This document shows, in pieces, positions 28,900 through 31,805 of a stretch of 31,805 nucleotides of DNA. Under the pieces are notes generated by a model. It saw only the letters and a list, made by a program, of their open reading frames with translations, was not told the origin of the DNA and did no database searches. Source of the DNA: a virus; the IMG/VR virus record IMGVR_UViG_3300005618_000044, positions 1 through 31,805 of that record; one strand, 5' to 3'. Every line of letters begins with the position of its first letter. Positions within the stretch are counted from its first letter, which is position 1. Both the position numbers and the translations under genes were made by a program.

Positions 28900-29048
28900 T
28901 GGGCGGCAGAGGTGACTTCGGGCTCGTCGTTCGGTTCTGGTGTGGTCAGCTGCGCAGCCACTTCGACAAGCACGGGTGGCCGGGCGAGGAGAAGCCGAAG
29001 CATCGGCCCCGTGACGGCAAGCGCGGGCAGCGCAAGGGACGGCGCTGA
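28899..29048 (+). CDS. Small basic protein, 49 residues
   Basis: A 49-residue protein with a helical start (DFGLVVRFWCGQLRSHFDKH) and a Lys/Arg-rich tail, possibly DNA-binding. Both ends share a base with neighbouring genes (TGATG). Confidence 0.48.
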   Translation: MGGRGDFGLVVRFWCGQLRSHFDKHGWPGEEKPKHRPRDGKRGQRKGRR

Positions 29049-29170
29049 TGTCGCTGGCCGAGTACGCCTCGTTCCTGCGGTTCGTCTGGAGCCGCGATGA
29101 GGTGTTGTCGCCCGCGACACTCGCCGCTCTCGTCGACGCATGGAGGGCCACCCGTGGCCAACTGCGCTGA
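29048..29170 (+). CDS. Micro-protein, 40 residues
   Basis: A 40-residue helical protein (AEYASFLRFVWSRDEVLSPA). The frame is placed by the TGATG junction with the previous gene; its end overlaps the next start by 17 bases. Function is unknown. Confidence 0.42.
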   Translation: MSLAEYASFLRFVWSRDEVLSPATLAALVDAWRATRGQLR

Positions 29171-29312
29171 CTGCGGCCAGAACCCGAAGCGCGGTTGCCT
29201 GCCGACGTGCCCGAGAGACAAGACGCGCAGCGTGTGGGCGCGGTACCGGGCGCGGAAGAAAGCGCGGGCCGCGCGCGAGGCGGCCGCTGGCGACAAGGAG
29301 GCGACGCCGTGA
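29154..29312 (+). CDS. Small basic zinc-knuckle protein
   Basis: A 52-residue protein with CADCGQNPKRGCLPTC, a compact four-Cys cluster, and an Arg/Ala/Lys-rich tail that could bind nucleic acid. I chose GTG 29154, behind GGAGGG, over the earlier ATG 29097, which lies inside the preceding gene. Confidence 0.48.
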   Translation: MANCADCGQNPKRGCLPTCPRDKTRSVWARYRARKKARAAREAAAGDKEATP

Positions 29313-29572
29313 AGCCACGCATTGTCAAGCTGCGCTCCGGCTTCTTGGCGACGACGGTGCCGGGCTCGGCGTTGTTGGACCGCGACGGCGTGCCGCTTGG
29401 CGCGGACGACGAGTTCTCGCGCATCCCAAGCGCCGAGGAGGCCGAGAAGCCGCTGGCCGAGTTGTTCGCGCACGTGCCGCAAGATCCGTGGCCGGCTATG
29501 GCGGACGACCCGGTTGACTGGGAAGAGCGTCGCCGGTGGATGGACGCCGTCTACGCAAGCGAGGAAGCGTGA
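29309..29572 (+). CDS. Hypothetical protein
   Basis: An 87-residue acidic protein: a beta-rich first part (IVKLRSGFLATTVPGSALLD) and an acidic helical second part ending in ERRRWMDAVYASEEA. No family is recognised. GTGA overlaps at both ends. Confidence 0.52.
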   Translation: MKPRIVKLRSGFLATTVPGSALLDRDGVPLGADDEFSRIPSAEEAEKPLAELFAHVPQDPWPAMADDPVDWEERRRWMDAVYASEEA

Positions 29573-29703
29573 TCCGCGCCATCAGCCGTGTCCTCGCTCA
29601 CTGGCGCCATCACCGCGAGATTCGCGACGAGATTGCCGTGTTCGGCCCGGGCGTTGTCATCAAGTGCGGCTACTGCCGCCGAGAGTTTGGGAGCCCAGCA
29701 TGA
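29569..29703 (+). CDS. Small protein with one zinc half-knuckle, 44 residues
   Basis: A 44-residue protein, His/Arg-rich at the start, with CGYCRREF near its end. A single CxxC could pair with a partner protein. The frame is fixed by overlaps with both neighbours (GTGA, ATGA). Confidence 0.45.
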   Translation: MIRAISRVLAHWRHHREIRDEIAVFGPGVVIKCGYCRREFGSPA

Positions 29704-29783
29704 CCGGCACCGGCGTGTGGGCGCTCGGGTTCTGCGCGAGCGTCGTTGCGCTGCTGCTCACCATCTTGAGGCCGAGGCGATGA
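29700..29783 (+). CDS. Membrane micro-protein, 27 residues
   Basis: A 27-residue product with one hydrophobic helix (VWALGFCASVVALLLTIL) and a basic end RPRR. It overlaps both neighbours by ATGA and resembles the next gene in layout, so the two may form a pair. Confidence 0.42.
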   Translation: MTGTGVWALGFCASVVALLLTILRPRR

Positions 29784-29878
29784 CGGATGTCATCCTGCAC
29801 CCGTTCATGGTCATCTCCGGGTGCCTGTTTGTTGTCGCGCTGCTCGTCTACTTCGCCAACGCGAGGCCGCGTCGATGA
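29780..29878 (+). CDS. Membrane micro-protein, 32 residues
   Basis: A 32-residue product with one hydrophobic helix (FMVISGCLFVVALLVYFA) ending in ARPRR, like the preceding micro-protein (RPRR). The Arg end suggests a cytosolic C-terminus. ATGA overlaps at both ends. Confidence 0.44.
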   Translation: MTDVILHPFMVISGCLFVVALLVYFANARPRR

Positions 29879-30540
29879 GCGTGACCGGCCTCGTTCCAAC
29901 GCTCGCCTCCTTCGCGAAGGTCCGCCGCCCCGGCGCCACCTCCGAGCGCGACGCCATCCTGGCCGGCCAGGTCGAGCACATGCGCACCGAGGGGGCACGG
30001 CGCCTGCTGGCCTCGGGGCTCACCGTCGACGTGCAGCCGCCCGAGCTACGCAGTGAGACGGCATTCGTATTTGAGGCCACCGCCAAGACCCGCTGGCCGC
30101 ACCGCGACTACACGCGCCCCGTGCGCTGGACCGAGTGGGTCCACATCTTCGGCCCGCGCGTGGCCGAGATGATCAGCGACGGCCGCACGCTGCTGGCGAC
30201 GGCCTCCCACGAGGGGACGCGCGTGATTCTCGGGTTCGCGCTGTGGGACCAGTTCGACGTACTGGGCATGCTGTACGTCAAGAAGCAGTTCCGCGGCGCC
30301 GGCATCGGCCTGCGGCTGCTCGAGGCGGCCGGCGTGGACCTGCCGCTCAAGGTGCTTGCCGAGACGGCTTGCTGGGGCCGCTGGGTGAAGTGCCACGGCA
30401 TCCCGACGGTCCGCATCGAGGAGGCCGATCTGTCGAAGTGGAAGCGGGACCGGGCGCAGGTTGAGCGGTTGTCGCTCGGGCGGCCGGCCGTGGATGACGA
30501 CTTGCTGTCGGGTGCCGGCAGCGTGGAGGTGGACGAGTGA
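29875..30540 (+). CDS. GNAT-like acetyltransferase-fold protein
   Basis: A 221-residue protein. Residues 115-150 give a GNAT core: a strand RVILGFALWD, a strand LGMLYVKKQ, then the acetyl-CoA loop and helix QFRGAGIGLRLLEAA (138-152), a fair Q/R-x-x-G-x-G/A. The N-terminal 100 residues are variable and the C-terminal 30 are acidic. Similar proteins occur next to terminases in many phages, where their target is unknown. ATG 29875 overlaps the micro-protein upstream. Confidence 0.65.
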   Translation: MSVTGLVPTLASFAKVRRPGATSERDAILAGQVEHMRTEGARRLLASGLTVDVQPPELRSETAFVFEATAKTRWPHRDYTRPVRWTEWVHIFGPRVAEMISDGRTLLATASHEGTRVILGFALWDQFDVLGMLYVKKQFRGAGIGLRLLEAAGVDLPLKVLAETACWGRWVKCHGIPTVRIEEADLSKWKRDRAQVERLSLGRPAVDDDLLSGAGSVEVDE

Positions 30541-30764
30541 GCAAGAAGGCTTCGATCGGTTCGCAAGAGATTGCCCGGCTGCTGATGGCCGCTTGGAAGC
30601 CGCACGGATTCGTTGTCCCGCGCGCATTCAACGGCGGCGGGCTGATCCTCCGCGGCTCCAACGTCCGCAACCGCGACGACCGCAAGAAGAACGGCGGTGT
30701 CATCGGCTGGCGATGGAACAACGCCACCCAGGAAGCCGACATCCCAGTGAGGCTCGAGCAATGA
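30537..30764 (+). CDS. Small basic protein near the terminase
   Basis: A 75-residue basic protein with a helical start and a strand-rich Gly/Arg/Asn segment (GGGLILRGSNVRNRDDRKKN). It could be a small DNA-binding or packaging accessory by position; it is too short for a typical small terminase. GTG start, GTGA overlap. Confidence 0.5.
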   Translation: MSKKASIGSQEIARLLMAAWKPHGFVVPRAFNGGGLILRGSNVRNRDDRKKNGGVIGWRWNNATQEADIPVRLEQ

Positions 30765-30970
30765 ACGACGAAGAGCGAGCATTCCAGCCGCGCGTGACGG
30801 TCGGCAGCCGCGTGCCGTGCGTGCGGTGCCACGGAAGCGGCGTCGTCATGCGGATTGCGAAGGCCGAGGGGACAGAGTTCGGCGTCGAGGAGTTCCCGGT
30901 ACTTTGCGGCGTCTGCAACGGCGAGCGTCGGCAGGAAGTACGTCCGACCCCGGAGGAGGCCGCCGGATAG
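30761..30970 (+). CDS. DnaJ-type zinc-knuckle protein before the terminase
   Basis: A 69-residue protein with CVRCHGSG and CGVCNGER, two CxxCxG units about 29 residues apart, as in the zinc domain of DnaJ and in the protein at 11380-11760. No J domain is present. Function is unknown. It ends one base before the terminase start. Confidence 0.52.
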   Translation: MNDEERAFQPRVTVGSRVPCVRCHGSGVVMRIAKAEGTEFGVEEFPVLCGVCNGERRQEVRPTPEEAAG

Positions 30971-30971
30971 T

Positions 30972-31805
30972 GTGCCGAGCGACGAATACAAGCGCCTCGC
31001 GTCCCAGCTCGCCGGCCTCCAGTCGCCGCGGAGCGCGTACGAGCGTTTCCGCCGCATCCTCGGCCACGAACAGCTGGCGCTGTGCGAGGACGACTCGCCG
31101 CAGATTGCCGCCCACCCTGGCAGGCGCGCCGGGAAGACGACGAGCATCCTGGGGAAATCGCTTCGAGCCTTCGCCAAGCGCCCGGGCGCGAATGTCTTCT
31201 ACTTCGCTCCCACCGACGATCAGGGCGTCGGCATCGTGTGGGACGACCTGCTCAAGTACAACCACAAGTTCGGACTCGGCCTCGAAGCCCACAAGTCAGA
31301 CGGTGCGTTCACGTGCGGCGCCTCACGCTTCGAGATCTTCGGCTTCTACCACCAGAAGGACGTGGAGCGCGCCCGAGGCCGCAAGTGCGATCTGGCCATT
31401 GTTGACGAGGCCCAGCTGGGGCCTGACTGGTTCGGGTACTTCCTCGAAGACGTGCTCGCGCCCGCCCTGCTCGACTACCTCGGGCAGATGGTTCTCATCG
31501 GGACGCCCGGGCCGGCGGCTGGCGGCATCTTCTTCGACAAATGCCACGCGCTCGAAGGCTGGTCGAACCGTCATCATTGGACCGCCGCCCAGAACCCGTT
31601 CTTCGTTGACCAAGGCCGCGACCCGCTCGCTGAGGCTCGCGCGCGTCACAACCTCACCGTTGACTCCATCACGTACAAGCGCGAATGGCTCGGCCAGTGG
31701 ATCGTCGACCCCGACGCGCTCGTCTACTACATCCCGCCGCCTGCGCTGCGCCCGTGGGACGGCAAAGCGTTCTCCCACGTTTACGGCCTGGACCTCGGCT
31801 GGAAC
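30972..31805 (+). CDS. terL: Terminase large subunit, N-terminal part (cut by window end)
   Basis: 278 residues are visible of a protein usually 450-550 long. It is the ATP-driven motor and nuclease that packages phage DNA. The ATPase domain is clear: Walker A GRRAGKT (50-56), Walker B LAIVDEAQ (141-148) with the catalytic Glu, and the coupling motif LIGTPGP (175-181). The nuclease domain has just begun at the edge, with the first metal-binding Asp in YGLDLGWN. GTG 30972 follows the previous stop by one base. No recognisable small terminase gene precedes it. Confidence 0.9.
   Translation, partial: MPSDEYKRLASQLAGLQSPRSAYERFRRILGHEQLALCEDDSPQIAAHPGRRAGKTTSILGKSLRAFAKRPGANVFYFAPTDDQGVGIVWDDLLKYNHKFGLGLEAHKSDGAFTCGASRFEIFGFYHQKDVERARGRKCDLAIVDEAQLGPDWFGYFLEDVLAPALLDYLGQMVLIGTPGPAAGGIFFDKCHALEGWSNRHHWTAAQNPFFVDQGRDPLAEARARHNLTVDSITYKREWLGQWIVDPDALVYYIPPPALRPWDGKAFSHVYGLDLGWN

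Overview
The window looks like most of the non-structural part of a temperate, tailed double-stranded DNA phage of a high-GC host. I see no cellular housekeeping gene, rRNA or tRNA. The host cannot be named from sequence. Two genes with lipoprotein-type leaders and a one-helix spanin-like protein suggest a Gram-negative host, and the lipoprotein metalloproteases would suit a myxobacterium-like host, but that is inference. The terminase runs off the right edge and tail genes enter at the left edge, so the missing portal, capsid and tail genes should join the two ends of a circular map. The integrase lies inside phage genes rather than at a border with host DNA, so this is probably a phage-form (or circularised) genome.

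Layout. 1-2712: end of the tail module, with a large LamG-type tail fibre and a BppU-like baseplate protein. 2717-5945: lysis and host-interaction cassette, with small membrane proteins, an M15 peptidase endolysin, a metzincin-type lipoprotein, a nucleotidyltransferase-like protein and a spanin-like protein. 5826-9895: a leftward operon of ten small genes, mostly unknown, with a PD-(D/E)XK nuclease near its distal end. 9896-10456: a genetic switch, with a CI-like repressor whose promoter predicts a nearly leaderless mRNA, and six copies of an operator-like TCGTTGC motif. 10457-13374: early rightward small genes, including a second HExxH lipoprotein. 13371-15966: recombination pair (RecE-type exonuclease and Sak4-like ATPase) followed by a FliA-like sigma factor. 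15967-17519: a tyrosine integrase between two non-coding stretches.

17520-27827: a 10 kb operon in which every junction overlaps by 1 or 4 nt. It holds an Ala/Tyr/Asp-repeat protein, a DnaA-domain-IV-like protein, DUF4406, dUTPase, a DNA methyltransferase, a probable helicase loader containing iteron-like repeats (candidate origin), a DnaB helicase split by an intein with a LAGLIDADG endonuclease, and then many small proteins, one with a RanBP2-type zinc finger. 28034-31805: after an intergenic promoter, a late-type operon with endonuclease VII, a GNAT-like protein and the large terminase (cut by the window edge).

Together these genes describe a phage that integrates with its own recombinase, keeps lysogeny with a repressor at a compact switch, replicates with its own helicase and probable initiator and loader, recombines with an exonuclease/annealing pair, and may redirect host transcription with its own sigma factor. 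Most of the roughly 77 genes are small and have no recognisable function.
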